Assembly (NCBI GenBank): GCA_947628335.1
Contig: CANQZT010000002.1
Coordinates: forward strand, 1 to 21,582
Direction of reading: 5' to 3'
DNA: 21,582 nucleotides
DNA from: an uncultured Clostridia bacterium
Lineage (GTDB): Bacteria; Bacillota_A; Clostridia; TANB77; CAG-508
This document shows positions 1-7,906 of this stretch, in pieces; position 1 is the first letter of the stretch; each line of letters opens with the position of its first letter. Below the pieces are notes generated by a model. The model saw nothing but the letters and a program-made list of their open reading frames with translations, ran no database searches and was not told the DNA's origin. Made by a program: the position numbers and the translations under genes.

Positions 1-1667
1 CTTGTTCCAATTCCTGCTCCTTTTATTTGCTCTCTTAATTCTTCATCTTCTATTAATTTTCCTGCATTTTCCATAGCCAATATAATAGATCCTGAATTAT
101 ATCTAGTAGGAGGACTTGTTTCTGCATCCTTTGTCTCAAAATTTTGTACATCAATACTTTGTCCTTTTTTTAATGTATTTAATATATCTAGATTATTTGT
201 ATCTCCTGCTTCTTGTGTTTGATTAGAATTTTCTGTATTTACTTCTTTCTTAGGCTTTAAAATTTCTAAATATCCCTGTTTTGTACATACTTTTCCACTT
301 GCACTAAAAATCTCATTATCTATATTTACAGTAGCAGAAATTTTATTAAATTCAGCTGGTGGATAAAAAATTGCCAAAAACCTTTTTACAACTAATGTAT
401 AAATCTTCTTTTGTAATTCAGGTAACTTATCATAATTTTCATATCCTTGACCAGTTGGAATAATAGCATAATGATCTGTTATTTTCGAGTCATTTACATA
501 CTTTGTTTTTATTAAATTAGTAGAATATTTTTCATCAACCATCTTTTTAATATATCCTTGAACTTCCTCGTCTTTAAATCCTCGTGCTATACCATTTAAA
601 TTTTTAGATATTACCTTTGCAACAGCTGTTGAAATAACTCTTGCATCAGTTCTTGGATATGTTAACAATTTCTTTTCATATAAATTTTGGATAATTTCAA
701 GTGTTTCATCAGGTTTTATTTTAAATCGCTTAGTGCATTCATTCTGAATTTCTGCAAGATTAAATAAAAGTGGTGCATTTTCTTTTTGTTTAGATTTTTT
801 TACTTCTGTAACCTTTGCTTCTTTACCTATAAGAGATGCAATAAACTCTTTTGCATCCTGTTCGTTTTTAAATCCTGTTTCATTATATAATTTATTGCTA
901 TTATACATTTTAGAATTTTCTTGCACCTTCCACTCAGCTTTAAAATAATTATCGCTATTTCCAAATTCTCCAATTATTTTATAATATTTCGTTTTTACAA
1001 AATTCTTAATTTCTCTTTCTCTTTCAACTATCATTCCAAGTACACATGTCATTACACGCCCTACTGAAATAGATGCTCTATCTTTATCAATTTTTTTTGC
1101 AACTCTTCTTCCATAAATAATAGAGAGTAATCTTGAAAAATTAATACCTATCAGATAATCCTCTTTCGCACGTAAATATGCTGAATCTGATAAACTATTA
1201 TACTCCGATAAATCCTTTGCCTCTTTAATTCCACGTTGTATTTCTTCCTCTGTTTGAGAATCAATCCATACACGTTTCATAATAGCTTTAGGATTTGGCT
1301 TTGCCATCATAAATACCAATCTTTGAATATATTCTCCCTCACGTCCAGAGTCTCCTGCGTTATATATTTCTGTTACATCCTCTCTTTTTAACAAATTTTC
1401 AACAATATTATACTGATTTTGAACTTGTGGAATTATTTCATATTTCCATTCCTTTGGTATAAATGGTAAAGTATCTAGTCTCCATACTTTTAATTTTTCG
1501 TCATATTTTTCTGGATAACTCATTGTTACCAAATGCCCTACACACCAAGTAATAATCCATTCATCTGACTCCAAATATCCATTTTTTCTATTCGTTGTAA
1601 TTTTAAGTGCTTTTGCAAATTCCATTGCTACTGATGGTTTTTCCGTTATCAATAATTTTTTGGCCAT
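1..1667 (-). CDS. topB: DNA topoisomerase III (type IA), C-terminus cut off by window edge
   Basis: This enzyme relaxes and decatenates DNA by cutting one strand through a 5'-phosphotyrosine. The visible 555 codons start at ATG 1667 (MAKKLLITEKPSVA), preceded by an AAAGGATGTAGGAA ribosome site. A Toprim domain is visible, with Glu9 in TEKPS and Asp106/Arg109/Glu110 in GDSGREGE. The active-site tyrosine is Tyr337 in LLTYPRTDAR. Residues KGAGIGT at the left edge match the family GxGxGT region that follows the catalytic core, so only the C-terminal part is missing. The start lies 28 bases after the stop of the sortase gene on the same strand, with no terminator between, so the two are probably co-transcribed. 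This could be the chromosomal TopB or a copy carried on a mobile element; the window does not decide. Confidence 0.95.
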   Translation of the reverse strand, partial: MAKKLLITEKPSVAMEFAKALKITTNRKNGYLESDEWIITWCVGHLVTMSYPEKYDEKLKVWRLDTLPFIPKEWKYEIIPQVQNQYNIVENLLKREDVTEIYNAGDSGREGEYIQRLVFMMAKPNPKAIMKRVWIDSQTEEEIQRGIKEAKDLSEYNSLSDSAYLRAKEDYLIGINFSRLLSIIYGRRVAKKIDKDRASISVGRVMTCVLGMIVEREREIKNFVKTKYYKIIGEFGNSDNYFKAEWKVQENSKMYNSNKLYNETGFKNEQDAKEFIASLIGKEAKVTEVKKSKQKENAPLLFNLAEIQNECTKRFKIKPDETLEIIQNLYEKKLLTYPRTDARVISTAVAKVISKNLNGIARGFKDEEVQGYIKKMVDEKYSTNLIKTKYVNDSKITDHYAIIPTGQGYENYDKLPELQKKIYTLVVKRFLAIFYPPAEFNKISATVNIDNEIFSASGKVCTKQGYLEILKPKKEVNTENSNQTQEAGDTNNLDILNTLKKGQSIDVQNFETKDAETSPPTRYNSGSIILAMENAGKLIEDEELREQIKGAGIGT

Positions 1668-1695
1668 TTCCTACATCCTTTTTTGTATTGTATTT

Positions 1696-2415
1696 TTAGT
1701 TTGCTCTCGCTTTTGCAATAAATCTTTGCTTTCCATTATTATAACATGTTATTAATGTTATTTCTATTTGACCGTTGGTTAATTGACTTGTACATGAATT
1801 ATCATATGGATCTATTACATCTGTTTTGTATACTTTATATTCTAGTGTTCTTCCTGTTGTATCTGTTATTTTTATTATACTTCCTATTTTTATATTTGGT
1901 AATTTGCTAAAAAATTTTGTATTTTTATAATTATGACCTACTATAACCATATTTCCTACTTCATTTGGGTTTGGTCCCCAATATTTATTTAATGCTATTT
2001 TTAAGCTTTCTGTTGATGTTGTCGATAACACTGGATATTCTATCCCTAAACTTGGTATATTTAAGTTTGCTATAACTTCATATTTTTTTCCATTTGATGC
2101 TTTATATTCAACACTTTCATATGAGTTATTTGTGTTTTCCGTACTATCTGTGTTGCTTGTATTTGCACTATTATCTTCTATTATTCCTTCATCTTCTAAG
2201 CTATTTGGAATTACTATTGGCATATCATCATCTATAGTTTCTAATACATTATCATCTTTTTTATTTGTTGCACTAATATTCAATATATCTTCTGGCATAG
2301 TATATTTTATATTATCTTCACTAACTGCTTTTGAATAAACTTTTATTGTTAAAATTAATAAAAATACTAATATAACTACTATTAAAAAAATTAAAAATTT
2401 TGTCGTTTTATTCAA
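1696..2415 (-). CDS. sortase, class D/E-like
   Basis: This is a membrane-anchored cysteine transpeptidase that joins sorted surface proteins to the wall or to each other. The 239-residue protein has an N-terminal membrane segment (about 6-27), a Ser/Thr/Asn-rich linker (about 30-105) and a sortase domain (about 112-239). The catalytic triad is visible: His161 in VIVGHNY, Cys224 in TLITC and Arg231 in KQRF. The start is TTG at 2415, nine bases after AGGAGG; no better in-frame start is present. It is a paralogue of the sortase at 15196-16005, with almost the same core order (IPSL, YPVL, PNEVG, VIVGHNYKN, TLITC). No LPxTG-type substrate gene is visible nearby. It precedes topB in the same unit. 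The class assignment is by overall look only. Confidence 0.9.
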   Translation of the reverse strand: MNKTTKFLIFLIVVILVFLLILTIKVYSKAVSEDNIKYTMPEDILNISATNKKDDNVLETIDDDMPIVIPNSLEDEGIIEDNSANTSNTDSTENTNNSYESVEYKASNGKKYEVIANLNIPSLGIEYPVLSTTSTESLKIALNKYWGPNPNEVGNMVIVGHNYKNTKFFSKLPNIKIGSIIKITDTTGRTLEYKVYKTDVIDPYDNSCTSQLTNGQIEITLITCYNNGKQRFIAKARAN

Positions 2416-2441
2416 ATTTCCGTTCCTCCTAATTTTAATAT

Positions 2442-2465
2442 AGAGAATGTATTTTTACACTCTCT
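2442..2465 (-). promoter_or_regulatory. hairpin in the sortase leader
   Basis: A 10-bp stem with one wobble pair (AGAGAATGTA against TACACTCTCT on the plus strand) and a 4-base loop lies between the sortase promoter and its ribosome site. It may stabilise the transcript or tune translation. On the plus strand it is followed by TTTTT, but there is no plus-strand gene to terminate. Confidence 0.4.
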
Positions 2466-2476
2466 TTTTCATTTTT

Positions 2477-2505
2477 ATTTTACAATATAATCTATTTTTT
2501 TGCAA
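2477..2505 (-). promoter_or_regulatory. promoter for sortase-topB unit
   Basis: On the minus strand, TTGCAA (2505-2500) and TAAAAT (2482-2477) are separated by exactly 17 bases, which fits a housekeeping sigma-factor promoter about 60 bases upstream of the sortase start. Confidence 0.6.
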
Positions 2506-2547
2506 TATAATAACAAAACAAGAAAAATATTTATTAACAATCAAGCA

Positions 2548-2571
2548 GGATATAGGTATTAACCTATATCC
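2548..2571. terminator. hairpin after the MazF-like operon
   Basis: A perfect 10-bp palindromic stem (GGATATAGGT against ACCTATATCC) with loop ATTA lies 20 bases past the stop of the 418-residue gene. It is not followed by a clean T-run on the minus strand, so it may be a weak or factor-assisted terminator, a processing site or a protein-binding palindrome. Confidence 0.45.
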
Positions 2572-2591
2572 CGTCAAAGTCTTTTTGTGGA

Positions 2592-3848
2592 TTATATCCT
2601 TATTTTCTTAGCAAACACTTTTAATAGTGTCATAATAGAAATCTTAGGACAACTCTCCAGTAATTCAGGATGAATTTCTAACCACTTCTTAAAATTCTCT
2701 TTCAAATTCACCATAATAATTTCCTCTCTTACTTTAGGAAACACATTATACAATTCACGTAAAACATTTGCATAGTTGATTTTTTCAATATTACAAGCAA
2801 TCACAAAAGATTGAATAAGAATTCTATCTGATGTTGTCATGCCAATATCCGTCAAGAAATCTATAGCCTGTTCTTCAACCTTTTTTGTTGGATCAATTTT
2901 TTCAAGAGATTCTCCAATAGCATTTAATAAGGCTGATTCTTCAACTCCTACCCCTTTTGTCTTTTTAGGTGTACTAGCATATGTTTCGACACTTGCTTTT
3001 TTCTCTTCATTTTTGGCACTTTCAACAATTTTACTACCCAAATCAGTTTTAGTATCATCATCAATCATTTCAGTAAAATCAAATGTGGTACTTAACTTCT
3101 TTAAAACATTCGCAAAGAATTCAGGAGTAGTTTTTCCAATAACGTTAAGTAGTCTTTCAGCTCTGCAGTATTTTCCTTTATCTAATAATGCAATACCACC
3201 AGTATAATTTTCTTTGTTATAAACAACATCATCCGGAGCATTCATTATAAGATAAGAATTAGACTTCAAGTTTTCTCTATATTTAGTCACAGGTACTAAA
3301 TATACCATACCATCATTTGTAATGTTACAAACAATAGCTGCAACATTCCAACCATTAATTTCTCCTTCAAGATGAAATCCATAGTTACAAACCACAATGT
3401 CTCCTACCGAGTACTCTATAGTTACATTATTTTTATTATACCTCATTGAAATTTCACTAATTAACGTCATAATGAAATTCCCAATTTTCTTTTCAGAAAC
3501 ATCATGCTTGTACATTGCCCAGTAAGCAGTTTTCATAAATTTGTTTATTAGATTTTCTACATATTCATTTCCAAACTCTACCTTCTGGATAATTAAGTCA
3601 TCTTCACTCCGACATTTTTTTACCAAAGCTACTTCATCAGATGCATTCTCAATTATAACATTTAAAATGTTATAATTTTGATTAACTAACTCTATAACTT
3701 CATCAATCATTGTATCATCAACATTTTCAGCTGTTATAAAGTTGTTTTCTAAGTCAATTTGAATCCGACATGAAATTTTGTCAATATTTTTAAGCAATGA
3801 AACAAAACTTCCTTCCTTTTTACTTACCTTAAATGTTATTTTTTTCAT
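2592..3848 (-). CDS. large MazF/PemK-fold protein lacking the catalytic arginine; partner of the upstream toxin-like protein
   Basis: The protein has 418 residues and no family I can name. In order: an N-terminal alpha/beta module (1-70), a helical stretch (about 75-140), a degenerate MazF-like domain (about 147-254), a charged and probably disordered linker (about 260-303) and a helical C-terminal domain (about 304-418). The MazF-like part aligns without gaps to the neighbouring 216-residue protein from Gly149 to Asn175. There, Asn168 stands where the toxin has its catalytic Arg. Thr188 seems to replace the conserved Thr. KTTPEF (239-244) matches the GTMTPEF of its partner. The start overlaps the upstream stop as ATGA, with GGAGGAG inside the upstream gene, so translation is coupled. 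It uses two CGG codons (Arg28, Arg80), rare elsewhere here. Inference: an inactive paralogue that binds or restrains its partner. Confidence 0.75.
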   Translation of the reverse strand: MKKITFKVSKKEGSFVSLLKNIDKISCRIQIDLENNFITAENVDDTMIDEVIELVNQNYNILNVIIENASDEVALVKKCRSEDDLIIQKVEFGNEYVENLINKFMKTAYWAMYKHDVSEKKIGNFIMTLISEISMRYNKNNVTIEYSVGDIVVCNYGFHLEGEINGWNVAAIVCNITNDGMVYLVPVTKYRENLKSNSYLIMNAPDDVVYNKENYTGGIALLDKGKYCRAERLLNVIGKTTPEFFANVLKKLSTTFDFTEMIDDDTKTDLGSKIVESAKNEEKKASVETYASTPKKTKGVGVEESALLNAIGESLEKIDPTKKVEEQAIDFLTDIGMTTSDRILIQSFVIACNIEKINYANVLRELYNVFPKVREEIIMVNLKENFKKWLEIHPELLESCPKISIMTLLKVFAKKIRI

Positions 3849-4495
3849 ACTGCTCCTCCTTCATACTTAAAATTTTGGTCTTGCCTTTGTAAATTAAGCG
3901 AAATATCTATGATATCCTGAATCTTATCCATAAATTCCGGTGTCATAGTTCCGATAAATTTGCGTAATCTTGTCTTGTCTACTGTTCGTATTTGCTCTGC
4001 CATTACAATATTTTCTTCCTTTTTCACACGAGTTACATCATAGTCAATCATGTTTTTATTAGAAAAAAAGAAATTGTAGTGAACAGGAAGTCTTTTTTTA
4101 TGTGCGGTAGTACAAGCCACTACAATAGTAGTAGGTGAAGTAAAATTCCCATTATCATTTTGCACTACTATTGCGTACCTTTTTTTCCCTTGCTCACTGC
4201 CATAGGCTTTACCAAAGTCGCATAAATATACTTCACCTCGTTTTACATTGGGATAAAGTAAATCATATTTTTCTGTAGTAGCGACCTCATATTTATTCAA
4301 AGCAATTGAACCTTCATTAGAAAAATTTTGGATTTTAATAATAGTTAAAGCATTATCTAGTTCATCCAACAACTCATCAGAAATTTCACCATCTAAGGTG
4401 ATTACCTGATTAGAAATACTTGCCCTAATTTTATATTTTACAAGTATTTTACTAATCCGGCAAATGTCAAATGTTTTGGTTTGTAATTGTAACAC
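3845..4495 (-). CDS. MazF/PemK-type endoribonuclease toxin with extra N-terminal domain
   Basis: MazF toxins are dimeric sequence-specific mRNA interferases. Of the 216 residues, about 85-205 form a full MazF domain: RGEVYLCDFG, GSEQGKKRYAIVVQND, ACTTAHKKRLPV and MAEQIRTVDKTRL. The residues matching Bacillus MazF Arg25 and Thr48 are present (Arg106, Thr130), so it looks catalytically intact. Unlike ordinary MazF (about 115 residues) it has a 75-residue N-terminal extension with beta-alpha-beta-alpha-beta spacing, resembling the N-terminus of the downstream 418-residue protein. No classical MazE-type antitoxin gene is adjacent; the only partner is the downstream paralogue, overlapping by 4 bases. 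The start is GTG at 4495, eight bases after AGGAGG. Arg13 is encoded by CGG. Confidence 0.85.
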   Translation of the reverse strand: MLQLQTKTFDICRISKILVKYKIRASISNQVITLDGEISDELLDELDNALTIIKIQNFSNEGSIALNKYEVATTEKYDLLYPNVKRGEVYLCDFGKAYGSEQGKKRYAIVVQNDNGNFTSPTTIVVACTTAHKKRLPVHYNFFFSNKNMIDYDVTRVKKEENIVMAEQIRTVDKTRLRKFIGTMTPEFMDKIQDIIDISLNLQRQDQNFKYEGGAV

Positions 4496-4519
4496 TATGT
4501 AGTCCTCCTTATTAATTTT

Positions 4520-4567
4520 TTAGTTTCTGGTTAAAAATTCTTGTAATATCACCTTCCTTATAGACAT
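4520..4567 (-). CDS. possible 15-codon upstream ORF in the MazF-like leader
   Basis: Within the roughly 115-base leader between promoter and toxin start, ATG at 4567 opens a 15-codon ORF (MSIRKVILQEFLTRN) preceded by GGAG at 8-base spacing. It ends 24 bases before the toxin GTG. Just 5' of it is a CAAAAAACATATTTTTTG hairpin. It could be a leader peptide that tunes downstream translation, or chance; no conservation evidence is available here. Confidence 0.3.
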   Translation of the reverse strand: MSIRKVILQEFLTRN

Positions 4568-4620
4568 TTGCTTGTCTCCAAAAAATATGTTTTTTGAAAC
4601 TTCTACAAAATTATGTAAAT

Positions 4621-4649
4621 ATTATATCATAATAAATCTACACTGTCCA
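4621..4649 (-). promoter_or_regulatory. promoter for the MazF-like pair
   Basis: On the minus strand, TGGACA (4649-4644), a 17-base spacer ending in TGA, and TATAAT (4626-4621) form an almost consensus promoter with an extended -10 element. The leader to the GTG start is about 115 bases. Confidence 0.75.
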
Positions 4650-4677
4650 TATAATAAAAGTCAAACATAAACAAATA

Positions 4678-6516
4678 TCATTTTATATGTAATGCTCTTA
4701 AAGCATTTATAATTGCAATTATTGATACACCAACATCTGCAAACACAGCTTCCCACATAGTAGATAAACCTAATGCACTTAGTACTAATACAAGTATCTT
4801 TACAAAAATTGCAAAAATTATATTTTCTTTAACAATTCTCATAGTTTTCTTTGATATATTCATAGTATCTATTATTTTAGATAACTCATCTGTCATAAGT
4901 ACAACATCTGCTGCTTCTATTGCACTGTCAGCACCTAATCCTCCCATAGCAATTCCTATATCTGACATAGTTAACACTGGTGCATCATTTATTCCGTCTC
5001 CCACAAATACTAATTTTCCTTTTTCACTTTTTTGTTTAATTAATTCTTCTACTTTTTCTACCTTTCCATCTGGTAATAATTCTGTATATACTTTATCTAT
5101 ACCTAATTTGCCTGAAACATATTTACCAACATCATCTCTATCCCCAGTAAGCATTACAAGTTGCTTAACATTCATCTTTTTTAATTCTTTCATCACTTCT
5201 TTTGCTTCTTCTTTTATTTCATCTGATATCACTATATAGCCTGAAAATTTATTATTTATTGCTACATATAGGATTGTTCCGATATCATCTGAAATACTAA
5301 ATTCTATTTTGTTATCATTCATTAATTTCTCATTTCCTACCAACACATCCTGCCCTTTTATTTTTGCCATAACACCACAACCTGATATTTCTTTTATATC
5401 GGTAATTTGACTTGCATTTATTTCTTTGCTATATGCTTTTTTTACAGATAATGAAATAGGATGGTTCGAATAATTTTCAGCATATGCTACATTCTCTAAT
5501 AATTCTTCCTCACTTATATTTATTGCCTTAATTTTTTGTACTTCAAACACACCTTTAGTTAATGTTCCTGTTTTATCAAATACAATAATTTCTGTATTTG
5601 AAATTCCTTCTAAATAATTACTTCCTTTTATCAAAATCCCTTTTTTAGATGCTCCACCTATTCCTCCAAAAAAGCTTAATGGTATTGATATAACTAATGC
5701 ACATGGACATGATACTACAAGAAATGATAATGCCCTATATAACCAGACTGAAAATGTATCCATATGAATAATAAATGGTGGAACTATTGAAAGTATTACT
5801 GCAATAATTACTACTGTAGGTGTATAATACCTAGAAAATTTTGTAATAAAGTTTTCTGATTTTGATTTTTTACTACTTGCATTTTCAACTAAATCTAGGA
5901 TTTTACTTACTGTAGAATCTTCGTATTTTTTTGTAACTTTCAATTTTATAACATTACTTAAATTTATACATCCACTCAATATTTCTTGACCTTCTCCTAT
6001 TTCTTTAGGCAAAGATTCTCCAGTTAATGCTTTAGTATCAAGTGTAGTATTTCCCTCTACTACACATCCATCTAATGCTACTTTTTCACCTGGTTTTACT
6101 ATAATTATTTCCCCAATATTTACTTCCTCTGGATTAACTTTTTGGACTTTTCCATCTTTTTCTACATTCGCATAATCTGGTCTTAAATCCATTAAACTCG
6201 AAATCGATTTTCTTGATTTATTAACTGCATAGTTTTGAAATAACTCTCCTATTTGATAAAATAGCATTACAGCAGTTGCCTCTGGAAATTCTTGAATTCC
6301 AAATGCCCCAAGTGTTGCAACAGTCATTAGAAAATTTTCATCAAATATTTTTCCTTTTATTATATTTTTAACAGCTTTTTTTACTATTTCTAATCCAACA
6401 ATAAGATATGATATAATAAATATTATATTGTTTATCAATTCATTATTAAAGTTAAAAATTAAAGCAACCAAAAACAAAATGCATGCTATTATAACCTTTA
6501 TTTGCTTTTTTTTCAC
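4678..6516 (-). CDS. cadA: Cd/Zn/Pb-exporting P1B-type ATPase (CadA/ZntA-like)
   Basis: This inner-membrane pump couples ATP hydrolysis to export of Zn2+, Cd2+ or Pb2+. The 612 residues contain the actuator TGES (165-168), the membrane metal site CPC (270-272), the phosphorylation motif DKTGTLT with Asp314, the P1B His-Pro pair (352-353), TGDR (457-460) and GDGINDAP (506-513). Lys573 and Asp594 lie 21 residues apart, as do the ZntA metal-site Lys and Asp. CPC with this Lys/Asp pair points to divalent soft metals rather than copper. The usual N-terminal HMA domain is missing; it is encoded separately by the gene 12 bases upstream. It is the last gene of the repressor-HMA-ATPase operon, and its metal induction should come through the CadC-like repressor. 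Confidence 0.93.
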   Translation of the reverse strand: MKKKQIKVIIACILFLVALIFNFNNELINNIIFIISYLIVGLEIVKKAVKNIIKGKIFDENFLMTVATLGAFGIQEFPEATAVMLFYQIGELFQNYAVNKSRKSISSLMDLRPDYANVEKDGKVQKVNPEEVNIGEIIIVKPGEKVALDGCVVEGNTTLDTKALTGESLPKEIGEGQEILSGCINLSNVIKLKVTKKYEDSTVSKILDLVENASSKKSKSENFITKFSRYYTPTVVIIAVILSIVPPFIIHMDTFSVWLYRALSFLVVSCPCALVISIPLSFFGGIGGASKKGILIKGSNYLEGISNTEIIVFDKTGTLTKGVFEVQKIKAINISEEELLENVAYAENYSNHPISLSVKKAYSKEINASQITDIKEISGCGVMAKIKGQDVLVGNEKLMNDNKIEFSISDDIGTILYVAINNKFSGYIVISDEIKEEAKEVMKELKKMNVKQLVMLTGDRDDVGKYVSGKLGIDKVYTELLPDGKVEKVEELIKQKSEKGKLVFVGDGINDAPVLTMSDIGIAMGGLGADSAIEAADVVLMTDELSKIIDTMNISKKTMRIVKENIIFAIFVKILVLVLSALGLSTMWEAVFADVGVSIIAIINALRALHIK

Positions 6517-6528
6517 AATAACATCCTC

Positions 6529-6750
6529 CTATATTTCTTTTATACTTACATCTGATTCTTCTTTTTTTATAACTTTTTTAACATTTTGAATTATTTCTTC
6601 TTTTTTATTTTCGTCATATTCAATCTCCATTTTTTGTATTATAAAATTTACACTTACAGCTTCTACTCCATCTATTTTCTGCAATTTTCTTTCCAATTCC
6701 AATGCACAATTTGCACAATCTAGTCCTTCAATTTTAAACTTACTTTTCAT
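6529..6750 (-). CDS. free-standing heavy-metal-associated (HMA) domain protein
   Basis: This 73-residue ferredoxin-like metal-binding protein carries the motif GLDCANCA with Cys12 and Cys15, the CxxC pair that binds soft metal ions. The GLDCANCA form, with Asp before the first Cys, is typical of the N-terminal domain of Zn/Cd ATPases. It lies 12 bases upstream of an ATPase that lacks this domain, so it probably plays the metal-delivery or sensing role of the missing domain in trans. A CopZ-type copper chaperone is a weaker alternative given the neighbours. Confidence 0.88.
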   Translation of the reverse strand: MKSKFKIEGLDCANCALELERKLQKIDGVEAVSVNFIIQKMEIEYDENKKEEIIQNVKKVIKKEESDVSIKEI

Positions 6751-6764
6751 AACTTACCTCCAAC

Positions 6765-7127
6765 TTATTTTTTATGTTCTATATGTTCAATCCCAACCTC
6801 AAATAATTGTTTAATGTGATTGTCATCCAACATATAATAAACTTCTTTTCCACTTTTTCTACATCTAACAATTCCACATCTTCTAAGTGTACCTAATTGA
6901 TGTGATATAGAAGATTTACTCATTCCTAAAACATTAGCAATATCACATACACACATTTCGTTTTGATCTAAAGCAAATAGTATTTTTGTTCTTGTTGTAT
7001 CTCCAAGTATTTTGAAAAATTCTGCTAATTTATTAAATACATCTTCATCTACCATTTTCATTTTTGTATCTTCTACTATATCATTATGGATAATATTACA
7101 ATCGCAAATAAATTCATTTTTGGCCAC
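6765..7127 (-). CDS. cadC: CadC-type ArsR/SmtB metal-responsive repressor
   Basis: This is a winged-helix dimer that leaves its operator when it binds metal. The 120 residues have both metal sites known in CadC. The thiolate site is Cys8 and Cys10 in the N-terminal arm plus Cys59 and Cys61 in MCVCD. The C-terminal helix site is Asp102, His104, His115 and His118. The recognition helix is SKSSISHQLGTLRR (about 70-83). The start is GTG at 7127, eight bases after AAAGGAG; no in-frame ATG fits. It is the first gene of the operon, 14 bases before the HMA gene. A palindrome lies in the promoter upstream, so autoregulation is likely. Confidence 0.93.
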   Translation of the reverse strand: MAKNEFICDCNIIHNDIVEDTKMKMVDEDVFNKLAEFFKILGDTTRTKILFALDQNEMCVCDIANVLGMSKSSISHQLGTLRRCGIVRCRKSGKEVYYMLDDNHIKQLFEVGIEHIEHKK

Positions 7128-7196
7128 TGTACTTTCTCCTTTCTTTCTAGTATACTATTCATTGTATAATTGAATTGTTACTCAATTGTTATTTAT

Positions 7197-7226
7197 ATTA
7201 TAGTTGAATAGTCATTCACTTGTCAA
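7197..7226 (-). promoter_or_regulatory. cad operon promoter with operator palindrome
   Basis: On the minus strand, TTGACA (7226-7221), 18 bases and TATAAT (7202-7197). The spacer holds TGAATGACTATTCA (7218-7205), a TGAAT-N4-ATTCA palindrome like ArsR-family operators. Repressor bound here would cover both promoter elements. A second, looser ATTGA/TCAAT pair lies just downstream. Confidence 0.75.
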
Positions 7227-7260
7227 TATTTTTTTTATTTTTTTACATTGCATATATGTC

Positions 7261-7292
7261 AAAAAAACTCAGACACATATAACTGTCTGAGT
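7261..7292 (-). terminator. intrinsic terminator after mntP
   Basis: A perfect 9-bp stem (ACTCAGACA against TGTCTGAGT) with an 8-base loop is followed on the minus strand by seven T residues, 10 bases past the mntP stop. It separates the mntP unit from the cad operon promoter region. Confidence 0.85.
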
Positions 7293-7302
7293 TTTTGTTA
7301 AC

Positions 7303-7866
7303 TTATATAATTGCTAAATCTTCAAGTAACATTTTTAACCCTATTAGTATTAAAATAATTCCACCTGCAATTTGTGCTTTTTTTTCATATTTTGTTCCAA
7401 ATTTATTACCTACTTTTACTCCTATTAATGACATTATAAATGTTATTACGCCAATTAAAGTAACTGCTAATAAAACTTGTACATCAAGAAAAGCAAATGT
7501 AATTCCAACAGCTAATGCATCTATGCTTGTAGCTATTGCTAATACTACCATAGTTTTAAATTCTACATTATCATCATATTCATCATCAGCTTTATTTCCT
7601 ATTGCATCTTTTATCATTTTTCCACCAATTATTGCTAACAAGATAAATGCTATCCAATGATCAATACTTGTTACAAATTCTTCAAATGTAGTACCTAAGA
7701 AATATCCAATAGTTGGCATTATAGCTTGGAACACTCCAAAGTATATTCCTATTATAATCGCTTTCTTCCAATTAACTTTTTTCATTGACAATCCTTTACA
7801 TATAGAAACTGTAAAAGCATCAATTGAAAGGCTTAAGCTTAATAATAGCATTTCGAGAATTCCCAT
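7303..7866 (-). CDS. mntP: manganese efflux pump MntP
   Basis: This six-helix membrane protein exports Mn2+. The 187 residues show the two inverted repeats of the family, each starting with a conserved Asp-containing motif: SIDAFTVSICKG (Asp16) and ATSIDALAVGITFAF (Asp116). The acidic loop between repeats (about 92-102) is typical. The length matches the family. It follows the MATE-fusion gene by 40 bases on the same strand and ends at a clear terminator, so it is probably the last gene of that unit. I see no Mn riboswitch directly upstream; the short gap leaves no room for one. Confidence 0.92.
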   Translation of the reverse strand: MGILEMLLLSLSLSIDAFTVSICKGLSMKKVNWKKAIIIGIYFGVFQAIMPTIGYFLGTTFEEFVTSIDHWIAFILLAIIGGKMIKDAIGNKADDEYDDNVEFKTMVVLAIATSIDALAVGITFAFLDVQVLLAVTLIGVITFIMSLIGVKVGNKFGTKYEKKAQIAGGIILILIGLKMLLEDLAII

Positions 7867-7906
7867 TTCATTCCTCCTAAAATATCATCCTATAATCTAT
7901 ATGCTT

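Noticed and set aside
2548..2571. The palindrome as a recombination or attachment site
   Set aside because: No second copy or integrase seen; its position after an operon fits a terminator or processing hairpin better.
2839..3207. Plus-strand ORF inside the 418-residue gene
   Set aside because: No ribosome site, skewed composition, antisense to a coupled operon; treated as a shadow frame.
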